Origin: an uncultured Gemmiger sp.
GTDB taxonomy: Bacteria > Bacillota > Clostridia > Oscillospirales > Ruminococcaceae
DNA length: 64,000 nt
Reading direction: 5' to 3'
Assembly (NCBI GenBank): GCA_934502625.1
Contig: CAKSUQ010000011.1
Coordinates: 1 to 64,000, forward strand
Part shown: positions 9,596-18,397 of the stretch, in pieces
Position numbering within the stretch: position 1 is the first letter of the stretch
How the letters are laid out: every line of letters starts with the position of its first letter
The notes under the pieces: model-generated
What the model was told of the DNA's origin: nothing
The model's database searches: none
The model's input: the letters and a program-made list of their open reading frames with translations, nothing else
Position numbers and translations under genes: made by a program

Positions 9596-10102
9596 ATGAA
9601 ATCTGCCATCCGCCGTGACGGCGGTTTTACAACGCCCTACCTCATCGCGGCGGTGTGCTGCTTTATGCTGGCCGGGGCAATGCTGTGGTTCTGGCTGTTC
9701 GGCCTCCCGCTGCTTGACAGCGGCGGCACGGCCACGGATGATGAGATTGACTGGAATACGGCCATCGACGCCGGGTACGACGCGATCTATGCTGCTTACC
9801 TGACGGATGCCGACACCTACCGCTTCGGCACGAACGCGAAAGGGGAGGACTACCTCGTCACCAGCGAAACCGACGACGCCATCACGTTTTTGCAGTTCGA
9901 CCGCGAATCCGACAACGGCAGCTGCGCGGTCTACGCCTATGAGCGCTGCCCCAAAAACGCGGACGGCAGCTGGTCGCAGCAGGACGCCGAGCTGCTGAAC
10001 ACTTACGCCTACGACTGCCTGACAGGCGAGACCGCCGCCAGCGGCAAGACCGGCTGGGGCGACGCCCCCAGCGCCGAATATGCCGCCTTGACCGGGGAAT
10101 AA
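9596..10102 (+). CDS. Hypothetical protein with one N-terminal membrane anchor
   Basis: A 168-residue protein. Residues 13-38 are strongly hydrophobic (LIAAVCCFMLAGAMLWFWLFG), followed by an acidic extracellular domain with many Asp, Tyr and Thr. The ATG at 9596 is preceded by AAAGGGGA. I do not recognise a family. The soluble part has beta-like stretches (DYLVTSETDDAITFLQF) and two Cys that could form a disulphide. It is transcribed in the direction of the ATPase operon but separated from it by a terminator, and it is followed by the alcohol dehydrogenase gene after 112 bp. Confidence 0.6.
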   Translation: MKSAIRRDGGFTTPYLIAAVCCFMLAGAMLWFWLFGLPLLDSGGTATDDEIDWNTAIDAGYDAIYAAYLTDADTYRFGTNAKGEDYLVTSETDDAITFLQFDRESDNGSCAVYAYERCPKNADGSWSQQDAELLNTYAYDCLTGETAASGKTGWGDAPSAEYAALTGE

Positions 10103-10214
10103 GACAAAAAATATAAAAAGTTCACACAATATACTTTACTATTTGTGCAAATGGCGGTACAATAAAACCAATACGAGCCGATGAGAAGTCGGCCGAAAAA
10201 GGAGAGAATCTTTT

Positions 10215-11363
10215 ATGGCAAGTCGTATCGTTTTGAACACTATTTCCTACCACGGTCACGGCGCGATCGAGAACATCGTGCCCGAACTGACCGCCCGCGG
10301 CTACAAGAAGGCGTTCGTCTGCTCTGACCCCGATCTGATCAAGTTCGGCGTCACGAAGAAGGTCACCGACCTGCTGGACGCAGCGGGCTTCGCCTACAGC
10401 GTCTACAGCGAGATCAAGCCCAACCCCACCATCCAGAACGTGCAGGACGGCGTCGCGGCCTTCAAGGCGGCGGAAGCGGACTGCATCGTCACGATCGGCG
10501 GCGGCTCCTCAATGGACACCGCGAAGGCCATCGGCATCATCATCAATAACCCGGAGTTCGCCGACGTGCGCAGTCTGGAGGGCGTTGCCCCCACGAAGAA
10601 GCACGCCGTCTTTACGATTGCTGTGCCCACCACGGCCGGTACGGCTGCCGAGGTCACCATCAACTATGTCATCACCGATGTGGAGAAGAAGCGCAAGTTC
10701 GTCTGCGTTGACACCAACGATATTCCGGAGATTGCAGTCGTCGACCCCGATATGATGTCCAGTATGCCCAAGGGGCTGACCGCCGCCACCGGCATGGACG
10801 CCCTGACCCACGCCATCGAGGGCTACATCACGAAGGGGCACTGCACAATTTCCGACATGTTCCACCTCGAAGCCATCAAGCTGATTTCCGAGAACCTGCG
10901 CGGCGCGGTGCAGAACACGCCGGAAGGCCGCGAGGGCATGGCACTGGGGCAGTACATCGCCGGTATGGGCTTCTCGAACGTCGGCTTGGGCATCGTACAC
11001 AGCATGGCGCACGGCCTGTCCGCCCTGTATGACACCCCGCACGGCGTTGCCTGCGCCATCATCCTGCCCACGGGTCTGGAGTACAACAAGACCGTCGCGG
11101 GCGAGCGTTACCGCGCCGTTGGCAAGGCTATGGGCGTGAAGGGCATCGACGAGATGAACGATGCCGAGGCCGCCGATGCGACGATCGCCGAGGTCAAGAA
11201 GCTCTCTGCCGATGTCGGCATCCCCGCCGACCTGAAGGGCATTTTGAAGGAGGAGGACGTCCAGTTCCTCGCCGAGTCTGCCTTTGCGGACGCCTGCTGC
11301 CCCGGCAACCCCCGCGACACCAGCGTCGAGGAGATCAAGGAGTTGTATCGGAGCTTGATGTAA
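10215..11363 (+). CDS. fucO: Lactaldehyde reductase / iron-dependent alcohol dehydrogenase
   Basis: A 382-residue group III iron-dependent alcohol dehydrogenase. NNPEFADVRSLEG, PTTAGTAAEVTINYVITD and ATGMDALTHAIEGYIT follow E. coli FucO closely, so reduction of lactaldehyde to 1,2-propanediol with NADH is the likely reaction. The nucleotide-binding TIGGGSSMDTAKA is at about residues 95-107. The metal ligands are the Asp of GMDALTH and the His residues of THAIEG, GIVHSMAHG and TPHGVA. AAAGGAGAG precedes the ATG. No fucose genes flank it, so the substrate may be broader. Confidence 0.9.
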   Translation: MASRIVLNTISYHGHGAIENIVPELTARGYKKAFVCSDPDLIKFGVTKKVTDLLDAAGFAYSVYSEIKPNPTIQNVQDGVAAFKAAEADCIVTIGGGSSMDTAKAIGIIINNPEFADVRSLEGVAPTKKHAVFTIAVPTTAGTAAEVTINYVITDVEKKRKFVCVDTNDIPEIAVVDPDMMSSMPKGLTAATGMDALTHAIEGYITKGHCTISDMFHLEAIKLISENLRGAVQNTPEGREGMALGQYIAGMGFSNVGLGIVHSMAHGLSALYDTPHGVACAIILPTGLEYNKTVAGERYRAVGKAMGVKGIDEMNDAEAADATIAEVKKLSADVGIPADLKGILKEEDVQFLAESAFADACCPGNPRDTSVEEIKELYRSLM

Positions 11364-11375
11364 TCATCACGCAAT

Positions 11376-11417
11376 AAAAAATCGGGTATCCGCCGTTGGG
11401 TGGATACCCGATTTTAT
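11376..11417 (+). terminator. Terminator after the alcohol dehydrogenase gene
   Basis: The stem AATCGGGTATCC / GGATACCCGATT has a short loop and is flanked by an A-run and a T-run, so it can work in both directions. Confidence 0.85.
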
Positions 11418-11427
11418 TCTGTTGAGA

Positions 11428-11515
11428 TGTAGGGGCCGGGCATGCCCGACCCGCGGCTTTCCCGTAAAAGCGTTTTACCCATAAGGTTGAGGGCCGGGCA
11501 TGCCCGGCCCCTACA
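11428..11515. repeat. GTAGGGGC-family palindromic repeat, copy 3
   Basis: TGTAGGGGC and GCCCCTACA ends enclose two CGGGCATGCCCG cores separated by about 40 bp. It lies between the convergent fucO and lepA genes. The left unit ends in CCGCGG like the other copies. Confidence 0.85.
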
Positions 11516-11578
11516 GGGCGGTTGTTTAGAGTTTTTCGCCGAGGCCTTTTTGCAAAAAGGCCGGAAAACCCCCGTAAC

Positions 11579-13387
11579 TTACGAATCCGAATCCAGCTTC
11601 AGCACGGCGGTGAACGCCTCGCTCGGCAGGGTCACGCTGCCAAGCTGGCGCATCTTCTTTTTGCCTTCCTTCTGCTTTTCCAGCAGCTTCTTTTTGCGGG
11701 TGATGTCGCCGCCGTAGCACTTCGCCAGAACATCTTTGCGCATGGCCTTGACCGTCTCGCGGGCAATGACCTTGCCGCCGACAGCCGCCTGCACGGGGAT
11801 CTCAAACAACGCACGGGGGATGTTCTCCTTCAGCTTCTCGCAGATGCGGCGGCCTTTGGCGTAGGCGTTGTCCGCAAACACGATCATCGACAGCGCATCG
11901 ACGACCTCGCCGTTGAGTAAAAAGTCCAAACGTACCAGCTTGCTCTCGTGCCAGCCCTCCCACTCGTAGTCATAGCTGGCATAGCCGCGGCTGCGGGACT
12001 TGATGGCATCAAAGAAGTCATAGACGATCTCGCCCAGCGGCAGCTGGTAATGCAGATCGACGCGCGTTTCGTCCATGTACTTCATATCGATCATGACGCC
12101 GCGCTTTGTTTGGCACAGATCCATCAGCGGCCCCACGTAGTCGTTGGGGGTGTAGATGTGCGCGTTGACGAAGGGCTCCTCCTGCTTGACGATGCGGGTC
12201 GGGTCAGGGTAGGCGGAGGGGTTGTCGATGATCTCCACCGTGCCGTCAGTCAGCGTCAGGCGGTACTGAACACCCGGTGTCGTGGTAATCAAATCGAGGT
12301 CAAACTCGCGCTCTAACCGCTCGGTGATGATCTCCATGTGGAGCAGCCCCAAGAACCCGCAGCGGAAGCCAAAGCCCAGCGCGGCGCTGGTTTCCGGCTC
12401 GAACGTCAGGCTCGCGTCGTTCAGCTGCAGCTTTTCCAGCGCGTCCTTCAAATCGGGGTAGTCCGCGCCGTCAGCAGGGTAGATACCGCAGAAGACCATC
12501 GGCGTCACGGTGCGGAAGCCGGGCAGCGGCTCCGGCGTCGGGTTCGCTGCCAGCGTGACGGTATCGCCGACGCGGGTGTCGCGCACGGTCTTGATGCTGG
12601 CCGTCAGATAGCCGACCTCGCCGGCCTCCAATTTATCGCAGGGGGTCAGGCTCGTCGCGCCCATGTGGCCGACCTCGACGAGCTGGAACTCTGCGCCGGT
12701 GCTCATCAGGCGAATGGTGTCGCCGGGCTTGACGCTGCCCTCAAAGATGCGCACATAGACGATGACGCCCTTGTAGCTGTCGTAGATCGAGTCGAAGATC
12801 AGCGCTTTCAGCGGCGCGGTGGGGTCGCCCGTGGGGGCGGGGATGTCCTTGGCGACGCATTCCAGCACATCCTTGACGCCGATGCCCAGCTTGGCCGAGA
12901 CGCGCGGTGCCTCCATGCAGGGCAGACCGATGACGTCCTCGACCTCCTTCGCCACGGCGTCGGGGTCGGCGCTGGGCAGGTCGATCTTGTTCAGGATCGG
13001 CACGACCTCCAAATTGTGATCCAGCGCCAGATAGCAGTTTGCCAGCGTCTGTGCCTCAACGCCCTGACTGGCGTCGACGACGAGCACCGCGCCCTCGCAG
13101 GCGGCGAGGCTGCGGCTGACCTCGTACTGGAAGTCGACGTGACCCGGCGTGTCGATGAGGTTGAACTCATACGTTTCGCCGTCGTCGGCCTTGTAGCGCA
13201 TCGTTACGGCACGCGCTTTGATCGTGATGCCGCGCTCCTTTTCGATTTCCATGTCGTCCAGCACCTGATCGGTCATCGTGCGCTTGTCGACGCTGTCGGT
13301 CAGCTCCAGCATACGGTCGGACAGGGTGGACTTGCCGTGGTCGATGTGGGCAATAATGCAGAAGTTGCGGATGTTTTTGCGGGCCAT
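11579..13387 (-). CDS. lepA: Elongation factor 4 (ribosomal back-translocase LepA)
   Basis: A 602-residue translational GTPase that moves stalled ribosomes backwards. GTP-binding motifs AHIDHGKST (G1), DTPGHVDF (G3) and NKIDL (G4) are in the first 140 residues. The LepA-specific C-terminal domain with [19 protein letters not shown] and [15 protein letters not shown] is intact. The start at MARKNIRNF is chosen because GGAGGAAACC sits just upstream; the frame is open further up but lacks a site. Its start overlaps the stop of alr in ATGA, so the two are co-translated. Confidence 0.97.
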   Translation of the reverse strand: MARKNIRNFCIIAHIDHGKSTLSDRMLELTDSVDKRTMTDQVLDDMEIEKERGITIKARAVTMRYKADDGETYEFNLIDTPGHVDFQYEVSRSLAACEGAVLVVDASQGVEAQTLANCYLALDHNLEVVPILNKIDLPSADPDAVAKEVEDVIGLPCMEAPRVSAKLGIGVKDVLECVAKDIPAPTGDPTAPLKALIFDSIYDSYKGVIVYVRIFEGSVKPGDTIRLMSTGAEFQLVEVGHMGATSLTPCDKLEAGEVGYLTASIKTVRDTRVGDTVTLAANPTPEPLPGFRTVTPMVFCGIYPADGADYPDLKDALEKLQLNDASLTFEPETSAALGFGFRCGFLGLLHMEIITERLEREFDLDLITTTPGVQYRLTLTDGTVEIIDNPSAYPDPTRIVKQEEPFVNAHIYTPNDYVGPLMDLCQTKRGVMIDMKYMDETRVDLHYQLPLGEIVYDFFDAIKSRSRGYASYDYEWEGWHESKLVRLDFLLNGEVVDALSMIVFADNAYAKGRRICEKLKENIPRALFEIPVQAAVGGKVIARETVKAMRKDVLAKCYGGDITRKKKLLEKQKEGKKKMRQLGSVTLPSEAFTAVLKLDSDS

Positions 13388-14574
13388 CAGGTTTCCTCCA
13401 AATCGTTCCAGATCTCGCAGATCGTGCCGTTTTCCTTGTATACGCGGGGCACGCGGCGCGCAAGGCCGCATACCACTTCATAGTTGATGGTTTGGGTTTT
13501 GGCGGCGATGGTGTCGGCAGTGTCGCCGCCGCCGGGGCCAAAGACCGTGACCTCGTCACCCATGCGCACGCCGGGAATGTTCGTCACATCGAGCAAAGTC
13601 TGATCCATGCAGACCCGCCCAATGACGGGGGCAGTGTGGCCGTTCACGGTCATCAAGCCCTGTCCCTGACTGCCGGACAGCTGGCGCGGGTAGCCGTCAG
13701 CGTAGCCCACGCAAACGGTGGCGACCCGCATCGGGTGTGCGGCGGTGAAGGTGCGGCCGTAGCTGACGCTCTGGCCGGGCTGCAATTCCTTGACGAAGGT
13801 CACGACGCATTTCAGCGCCATGACGGGCTGCAGGGCGGGGAAGTGCACCTCGCCGCTGGGGTCAAGCCCGTACAGGATGATGCCCGCGCGGGTCAGGTCG
13901 TGCCGCCAGCCGGGGTGACGCAGCTGCGCAGCCGAGTTGGCGCAGTGTACCGTTCCGGTGTCAAAGCCGTCGGCCTGCAGCCGCTCGACCACCTGCGTGA
14001 AGAGGGCGTGCTGCTCGTCGGTGTAGGCGATGTTCTCCGGCTGGACGCTGTCCGCGACCGCAAAATGCTGGAAAATGCCGCAGATATCCAGCCCCGGCAG
14101 GGCGTAGAGAGCCTCCAGCGCGCGGATCGTCTCTTCGAAGCCGGAGCGCACCGCAAACCCGATGCGCCCCATGCCGGTGTCGATCTTGAGGTGGACTTTC
14201 GCCTTGACGCCCGCCTGCACGGCAGCGTCGGAAAGCGCCTGCGCGTACTCGGTGGAAAAACAGGCCGTGGCAATGTCGTTTTTCGCCAGCGCGGCGGCCT
14301 CGGCGGGGTCGGTGTAGCCCAAAATCAAAATCGGCTTCGTGATGCCGTGGCGGCGCAGATGCCGCCCCTCGGCCAGACAGCTGACGGCAAACGCCGCTGC
14401 GCCTGCCTGCTGCAAAGTCCGCGCTACGACCACATCGCCGTGGCCGTAGGCGTCCGCCTTGACGACGGCGCAGACGTCGCCGCCGACTGTGCGGTGGATA
14501 TACTCAAAATTTTCACGCAGCGCTGTCAGGTCGATCTCTGCCCAGCAGTGCCGTTCAAAAGACAGTTTGTTCAT
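13387..14574 (-). CDS. alr: Alanine racemase
   Basis: A 395-residue PLP enzyme that makes D-alanine for peptidoglycan. The PLP lysine is in [10 protein letters not shown] (about residue 37). The second catalytic base is the Tyr of SVSYGRTF. The [13 protein letters not shown] segment of the barrel and the C-terminal beta domain ([18 protein letters not shown]) are also present. The ATG at 14574 has GGGAGAG at a good distance; an in-frame GTG three codons upstream does not. It overlaps lepA by four bases, an uncommon pairing that suggests a two-gene unit. Confidence 0.96.
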   Translation of the reverse strand: MNKLSFERHCWAEIDLTALRENFEYIHRTVGGDVCAVVKADAYGHGDVVVARTLQQAGAAAFAVSCLAEGRHLRRHGITKPILILGYTDPAEAAALAKNDIATACFSTEYAQALSDAAVQAGVKAKVHLKIDTGMGRIGFAVRSGFEETIRALEALYALPGLDICGIFQHFAVADSVQPENIAYTDEQHALFTQVVERLQADGFDTGTVHCANSAAQLRHPGWRHDLTRAGIILYGLDPSGEVHFPALQPVMALKCVVTFVKELQPGQSVSYGRTFTAAHPMRVATVCVGYADGYPRQLSGSQGQGLMTVNGHTAPVIGRVCMDQTLLDVTNIPGVRMGDEVTVFGPGGGDTADTIAAKTQTINYEVVCGLARRVPRVYKENGTICEIWNDLEET

Positions 14575-14632
14575 CAGCCCCACTCTCCCTCTATAAATAC
14601 TTAATTATACCACAGAAACCGCGTGCTGGCAA

Positions 14633-15943
14633 CTAATTTTCGCCGTCGTCGTTTGTGTGGAAATGGTTGGCATCGGTCTCCGACCACTTGCCGTGTACCC
14701 GCTGCACGCCGACAATGCGCAGCTTGGAGTGCAGGAAGTGCTGCTCGCGGTAGAGGCTGAAATAGCTCGACAGCATGTAGGAAACCGCGCAGGCAAGGGC
14801 GAACAGCGAAATATCCTGCCCGCCGAATACCTCGATGGCAAGACAGATGGATGCCAGCGGGCTGTTGGTGCAGCCGCAGAACAGCGCCACCATGCCCAGC
14901 GCTGCACCCAGCTCAGCGGGCAGCCCCAGCAGCGGTGCGGCCACGCAGCCGAACGTCGCCCCCGTGAAGAAGATAGGCACGATTTCGCCGCCCTTGAAGC
15001 CCGCGCCCAAAGTCAGCGCGGTGAACAGCATTTTTAACAGGAACGCATACGGCACGGCGTGGCCGTCGATGGCGGCTTCGATGACCGCCGCGCCCGCGCC
15101 GTTGTAGTCGGTCGTGCCCAGCAGTGTCGTCAGCGCGGCGATGATAACGCCGCCCGCTGCAACGCGCAGGTAGATGTTCGGGAAGATTTTTTTATAGAGC
15201 TTCGGTGTGACGTGGAGCAATTCGCAGAAGAAGATGCTCAGCGCCGCCAGCAGCGCCCCCAGCACGATGACCCGGACAAGGTTGTCCGGTGTTGCGGGGG
15301 TGGAGGTGTGCAGCGTGAAAGCCTCCGGCGCAAGGCCCATCCGCCCGCTGATCCAGACGCCAATCAGCGCCGACACAAGGCAGGGCAGCAGCGCCGCGTA
15401 CTGCATCGAGCCGACGTCGACGACCTCCAGCGTGAAGATCGTCGCGGCCAGCGGCGTGCCGAAGATGGCCGAGAACGCGCCCGCCATGCCGCACATTGTC
15501 ATCAGGCGGCAGTCGTGGTTTTCCAGATGCAGCGCCTTGCCGATCTGCCCGGACACACTGCCGCCCAGCAGCAGCGCCGCGCCCTCGCGGCCGCTTGACC
15601 CGCCGAAGAGATGGGTCATGACGGTGGAAACAAAGATCAGCGGCGCGGTGCGCAGCGTCAGGGGCTTGTGCTCCCGCACCGAGACGAAGACCTGATTCGT
15701 CGACCCGCCGCCGTCGGGGTCAAAGCGATGGTACAGAAATACGATGAAAAGACCCGCCGCGGGCAGCAGGTACAAAAGCCACGGCTGTGCGGTGCGGGTG
15801 GCGTTCGCCCAGTTCAGTGCCAGACCGAACGCCCCGCCCAGCGGCCCCACGGCGCAGCCCACCAGCGCGGCGAGCGCCAGCCATTTTGCGCAGACCTGCA
15901 GATACCCCGCAGCGCTGCGCAGATAACGCAGTAGATTTTCCAT
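14633..15943 (-). CDS. CLC-family anion channel or transporter
   Basis: A 436-residue protein with 10-12 membrane helices and CLC motifs: GGSSGREGAALLLGG contains the gating Glu, and GAGFKGGEIVPIFFTGATFG stands where chloride CLCs have GxFxP. The first filter region reads DGGGSTNQVF rather than GSGIP. The KGGExxP form and the TAPLIFVSTVMTHLFGGSSGREG block resemble the fluoride-exporting CLC branch, although that branch usually has Met in the filter, whereas Ser/Thr is here. The anion is therefore uncertain. The ATG follows GGGAGGGG. It is transcribed in the same direction as alr and lepA. Confidence 0.85.
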   Translation of the reverse strand: MENLLRYLRSAAGYLQVCAKWLALAALVGCAVGPLGGAFGLALNWANATRTAQPWLLYLLPAAGLFIVFLYHRFDPDGGGSTNQVFVSVREHKPLTLRTAPLIFVSTVMTHLFGGSSGREGAALLLGGSVSGQIGKALHLENHDCRLMTMCGMAGAFSAIFGTPLAATIFTLEVVDVGSMQYAALLPCLVSALIGVWISGRMGLAPEAFTLHTSTPATPDNLVRVIVLGALLAALSIFFCELLHVTPKLYKKIFPNIYLRVAAGGVIIAALTTLLGTTDYNGAGAAVIEAAIDGHAVPYAFLLKMLFTALTLGAGFKGGEIVPIFFTGATFGCVAAPLLGLPAELGAALGMVALFCGCTNSPLASICLAIEVFGGQDISLFALACAVSYMLSSYFSLYREQHFLHSKLRIVGVQRVHGKWSETDANHFHTNDDGEN

Positions 15944-16005
15944 GCAACCCCTCCCAAACAGGAAAAATTTGAGAATATTATAGCCTTTTTGCAGAAAAAA
16001 CACAA

Positions 16006-16037
16006 GAAAAAATGCCCCCGCAAAGCTGCGGGGGCAT
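16006..16037. terminator. Bidirectional hairpin upstream of the CLC gene
   Basis: The stem AATGCCCCCGCA / TGCGGGGGCATT has an A-rich left flank. It probably terminates transcription coming from higher coordinates toward the CLC gene. Confidence 0.75.
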
Positions 16038-16058
16038 TGCAGTTTGTCAAAAAACGCG

Positions 16059-16165
16059 GTAGGGGCGGGGCTCTGCTCCGCCCGTGGCCGTTTGCCATGT
16101 GAGAAACTTTCCCGAAAAAGCGTTGCTACGTCAGGTCGGCGGGCGGAGCAGAGCCCCGCCCCTAC
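16059..16165. repeat. GTAGGGGC-family palindromic repeat, copy 4
   Basis: GTAGGGGCGGGGC and GCCCCGCCCCTAC ends enclose GCTCTGCTCC / GGAGCAGAGC cores and a ~50-bp middle. This is the long form of the family. The same core in short form is at 47021-47049. Confidence 0.85.
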
Positions 16166-16290
16166 GAATCCGCAACAAAAAGGCTGATGCCGGGCGAGTG
16201 TGGCGTGTGCTGGATGAGTTTATGGATGCGTTGAAAGAAGCGTGGCCGGACGTGTACAATGATTTAGTACACAACTTGCAGAGAAAATAA
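16166..16290 (+). pseudogene. C-terminal gene remnant beside the tRNA-Pro element
   Basis: An open frame that reads out of the preceding repeat ends in VLDEFMDALKEAWPDVYNDL and a stop at 16290. It is helical and looks like the tail of a larger protein cut off by the repeat. It is followed by a near-perfect inverted repeat (TTTAGTACACA-ACTTGC / GCAAGTGTGTACTAAA, 16263-16306). I do not recognise the family. It may be the trace of an earlier insertion at the same tRNA site. Real coding is uncertain. Confidence 0.3.
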
Positions 16291-16323
16291 GCAAGTGTGT
16301 ACTAAAGTGTGTACTTGAAAAAT

Positions 16324-16360
16324 AAAAAGCCGTAGATTTTAACGAATCTACGGCTTTTAT
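16324..16360. terminator. Hairpin immediately outside the left attachment site
   Basis: The stem AAGCCGTAGATT / AATCTACGGCTT is followed by a T-run, three bases before the 25-bp att repeat. It can block transcription in both directions at the element border. Confidence 0.75.
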
Positions 16361-16362
16361 TG

Positions 16363-16387
16363 TGGTCGAGGTGACAGGACTCGAACC
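16363..16387. repeat. Left attachment site (attL core)
   Basis: A 25-bp exact copy of the tRNA-Pro 3' end (minus-strand sense), beginning TGGTCGAGGTGACAGG and ending CGAACC. Beyond it the sequence departs from the tRNA gene. A 12-bp motif AAAATGCGGTAC at 16511 recurs at 25288 near the other end and may be an integrase arm site. Confidence 0.85.
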
Positions 16388-16525
16388 GTCCCAAACCGTC
16401 AACTTGCAAGAAAACCATATCCGCACACGCATAAAATAACAGCGTCCGCGCGTTGTTTTGCTCTTGCGGGCGAGTGGCGCGGGACGCTGTAAAAATCAAA
16501 AGTACGGTATAAAATGCGGTACGGT

Positions 16526-17596
16526 TTAGGCGTTTTTCAGCACACGCAGGAACACGCCATTGACGGCCCGCGCGGTGTTCTCTGCATCACCGGCGAGTGT
16601 GTGAGCGTATACGCCGAAGGTGTCCATGTCCTCGCTATGACCAACAAGCCCTTTGACCTCCCCGGCGGGCAGCGTCTTAACCACGGACACGAACGTGTGG
16701 CGCAGCTCGTACAGGCTGCAAGGCGTCAAGCCGTTGGCGGTGCAGTAGGCTTTCCATCGGCGGTAATAGTGCGGCTCGCTGGTGATGCGAAACACACTGC
16801 CGACGCCGCCGGTGATTTCCCGCTGATCGTCCAGTACCCGCCGAGCAAGCGCGGACACAGTGAAGGAACGCACCGCGTTTTCATTCTTGCCGCGTGTTTG
16901 TTCGCCCTTGATGTTGACTGATCGGCAGATGTGGACGGTATCGCCGCGAATGTCTGCCCAGTCAAGCCCGATCACCTCGCCGGGGCGCAGACCTGTCAAG
17001 ACTTGAAAGCGGTATGCGTTGATGTATTCATCAGGCACGATCTGGCCGTTGTATGTGGTCGTGTCGGTGTTGAACAGCTTCACGAGGTCGGCGGGCTGCA
17101 AGACCTGTTTGCCCTTGTACCGCGCCCCGGCGGGGATGTGTAGCGCCTCCGGGTTGAAGGTGGACAGCTTGCACAGGCGGCAGTACTTGAAGAAAGCCCG
17201 CATATCTGCGCACAGGCTTTTCAAGGTTTTCTTGCTCTTGCCCGCTGCATAGGCTTTGTTCACGACTTCCTGCACGTCCTGTTCAGTTAATGAGGTAATG
17301 CGCTTATTGCCGATCATCGGCAGAATCCAGACTTTCCAGCGGCTTGCAATATTGCGGCAGTTGCCCGCGCTGGTCGTCTCCTGCATCGTGGCAAACCACC
17401 GCGGGTATAGGGCGGCTACACGCTCCCCGCGCGGGTTTATGCCGTCGTCAAGCCATGCGTCCGCCTTGGCGTTGGCCTCCCTCTGGCCGGTGCGGCCAGG
17501 CTTACTGCTGTAAAAGCTCTTGCGGCGGCCGTCATGCTGGACGTCGATGCGCCACATCTTGCCCGTCCAGCGGGCCGTATTTGTACGTTTACCCAT
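16526..17596 (-). CDS. Tyrosine site-specific integrase
   Basis: A 356-residue integrase. The N-terminal part (1-60) is an arm-binding-like segment beginning MGKRTNTARWTGKMW. A SAM-like core-binding domain spans about 75-160. The catalytic domain holds Arg in TGLRPGEVIGLDW, the His-x-x-Arg equivalent in YELRHTF, His in LVGHSEDM and the nucleophile Tyr in FGVYAHT. The start with AAAGGAGG upstream is preferred to an earlier in-frame start. It adjoins attL and reads toward it, with a hairpin at 16439-16492 (ACAGCGTCC / GGACGCTGT) as its likely terminator. It should catalyse insertion into tRNA-Pro. Confidence 0.95.
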   Translation of the reverse strand: MGKRTNTARWTGKMWRIDVQHDGRRKSFYSSKPGRTGQREANAKADAWLDDGINPRGERVAALYPRWFATMQETTSAGNCRNIASRWKVWILPMIGNKRITSLTEQDVQEVVNKAYAAGKSKKTLKSLCADMRAFFKYCRLCKLSTFNPEALHIPAGARYKGKQVLQPADLVKLFNTDTTTYNGQIVPDEYINAYRFQVLTGLRPGEVIGLDWADIRGDTVHICRSVNIKGEQTRGKNENAVRSFTVSALARRVLDDQREITGGVGSVFRITSEPHYYRRWKAYCTANGLTPCSLYELRHTFVSVVKTLPAGEVKGLVGHSEDMDTFGVYAHTLAGDAENTARAVNGVFLRVLKNA

Positions 17597-17622
17597 AAAA
17601 TAAAACCTCCTTTGGGTACACT

Positions 17623-17651
17623 TTGACAAGCCCACCCGAAAGAGGTATAAT
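17623..17651 (+). promoter_or_regulatory. Consensus promoter for a short RNA
   Basis: TTGACA, a 17-bp spacer, then TATAAT: a perfect sigma-70 promoter on the plus strand. It points away from the integrase and toward a terminator only 47 bp away. Confidence 0.8.
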
Positions 17652-17657
17652 AAGCGT

Positions 17658-17735
17658 GTTTGGGGGCTTATTCCTCTTTTGGGGTGAGCATCTATTCAAA
17701 ACCGTTCCCGGTTGCCGCCGGGGGCGGTTTTTTCT
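17658..17735 (+). ncRNA. Candidate ~78-nt small RNA
   Basis: The RNA would start near 17658 from a perfect promoter and end at the hairpin AAAACCG-TTCCCGG...CCGGGGGCGGTTTTTT (17698-17735). No credible reading frame lies between. The RNA faces the 3' end of the toxin gene (stop at 17752), so it could pair with a toxin transcript that reads past its stop, or act in trans on a helper phage. It contains two TTTGGGG-like blocks about 20 nt apart. It is inferred from promoter plus terminator only. Confidence 0.5.
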
Positions 17736-17751
17736 GTTTATAGCGCCGCCA

Positions 17752-18204
17752 TCAGGCGTTGCGGTCGTTCAACAGGGACAGCAAATAGTCGATATCTGTC
17801 GAGTATTGCGGTTTATCCCCGGCGGCGTAGTGATCTAAGTATTGCTGACACTCGGCGACGATCTGCCGCTCGTTCTCGTTGATGATCCGCTGTAGCATCA
17901 TTGCAAACTCGTTGCCCTCGGTACGATAGCGCACGAGGTATTGCTTTGTGACAGGAAACATCTTGATATAGTGCAGGCCGTGCCGGTTGCGTGGGCGCGT
18001 TGTAGGACGCGGGGGCAGGGCAAAATATTGATACTTGGGAGCCGCCGCCGGGATGTTGGAGCGGATCGGCACGGCAAAATCATAGTTATGCTCACAGTAG
18101 CGCAGACGCAGCACGGCTACATAGGGGCGACCGGACTTTTGCATCACCTCTTTGTCCTGCTGGTACAGCTGCAACAGATCTGTGCGGATGGAAACAAGTT
18201 TCAT
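17752..18204 (-). CDS. Type III toxin candidate (ToxN/AbiQ-TenpN-like endoribonuclease)
   Basis: A 150-residue protein. SGRPYVAVLRLRY, FAVPIRSNI, and GLHYIKMFPVTKQYL appear in the same order as the RPY...F-A-I-P-(L)-R-S-N-I...GLDYxKAxxI blocks I recall in TenpN/CptN toxins of the ToxN/AbiQ superfamily, which are RNA-cleaving toxins held in check by a repeat RNA. The C-terminal half (100-150) is helical. TTGAGGT precedes the ATG. Upstream on the same strand are a terminator and a promoter-driven RNA with no reading frame, as in known type III loci. Motif matching by eye; moderate confidence. Confidence 0.6.
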   Translation of the reverse strand: MKLVSIRTDLLQLYQQDKEVMQKSGRPYVAVLRLRYCEHNYDFAVPIRSNIPAAAPKYQYFALPPRPTTRPRNRHGLHYIKMFPVTKQYLVRYRTEGNEFAMMLQRIINENERQIVAECQQYLDHYAAGDKPQYSTDIDYLLSLLNDRNA

Positions 18205-18223
18205 AGTGATACCTCAAAACGAA

Positions 18224-18362
18224 AAGGCGGGAAATGCTTTGCAGCAAATCCCGCCTTACAAGTAAGCGATATTCTACGCTTTACAGCACCCCGTCGCTTA
18301 CGGAAGTTAAACATACACGTTCATCATATTCTGGCCGTGATGACCGGCTGGCATTTCTGCCT
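18224..18362 (-). ncRNA. Structured leader RNA, candidate type III antitoxin
   Basis: The RNA would start near 18362 and end at the hairpin GGCGGGA...TCCCGCC followed by TTTTCGTTTT (18224-18257), 20 bp before the toxin start. It folds well by eye. The 5' ACAAG pairs with CTTGT near the 3' end. Inside are GGCA-GAAA-TGCC, GCCG-(7 nt)-CGGC and a TAAGCGA/TCGCTTA stem stacked on the closing helix. Two AGAATAT...AC-TGTA blocks lie 57 nt apart, a weak hint of two degenerate repeats. Known antitoxin RNAs have clearer tandem repeats, so the role is an inference. Confidence 0.5.
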
Positions 18363-18368
18363 ACTTGT

Positions 18369-18397
18369 ATTATATGCGGTTTTGCTGGTTTATGCAA
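18369..18397 (-). promoter_or_regulatory. Promoter of the leader RNA and toxin gene
   Basis: On the minus strand: TTGCAT, a 17-bp spacer, then TATAAT. The minus-10 box is perfect and spacing is ideal. The RNA start would be near 18362. Confidence 0.8.

Noticed and set aside
11948..14604. Long plus-strand frames opposite lepA and alr
   Set aside because: Both minus-strand genes have complete family motifs; the plus frames are codon shadows.
16263..16306. A further attachment site left of the element, suggested by a near-perfect inverted repeat and two AAGTGTGTACT words
   Set aside because: No second copy of a tRNA-derived core is found further left, so it cannot be tied to another integration event from this window alone.
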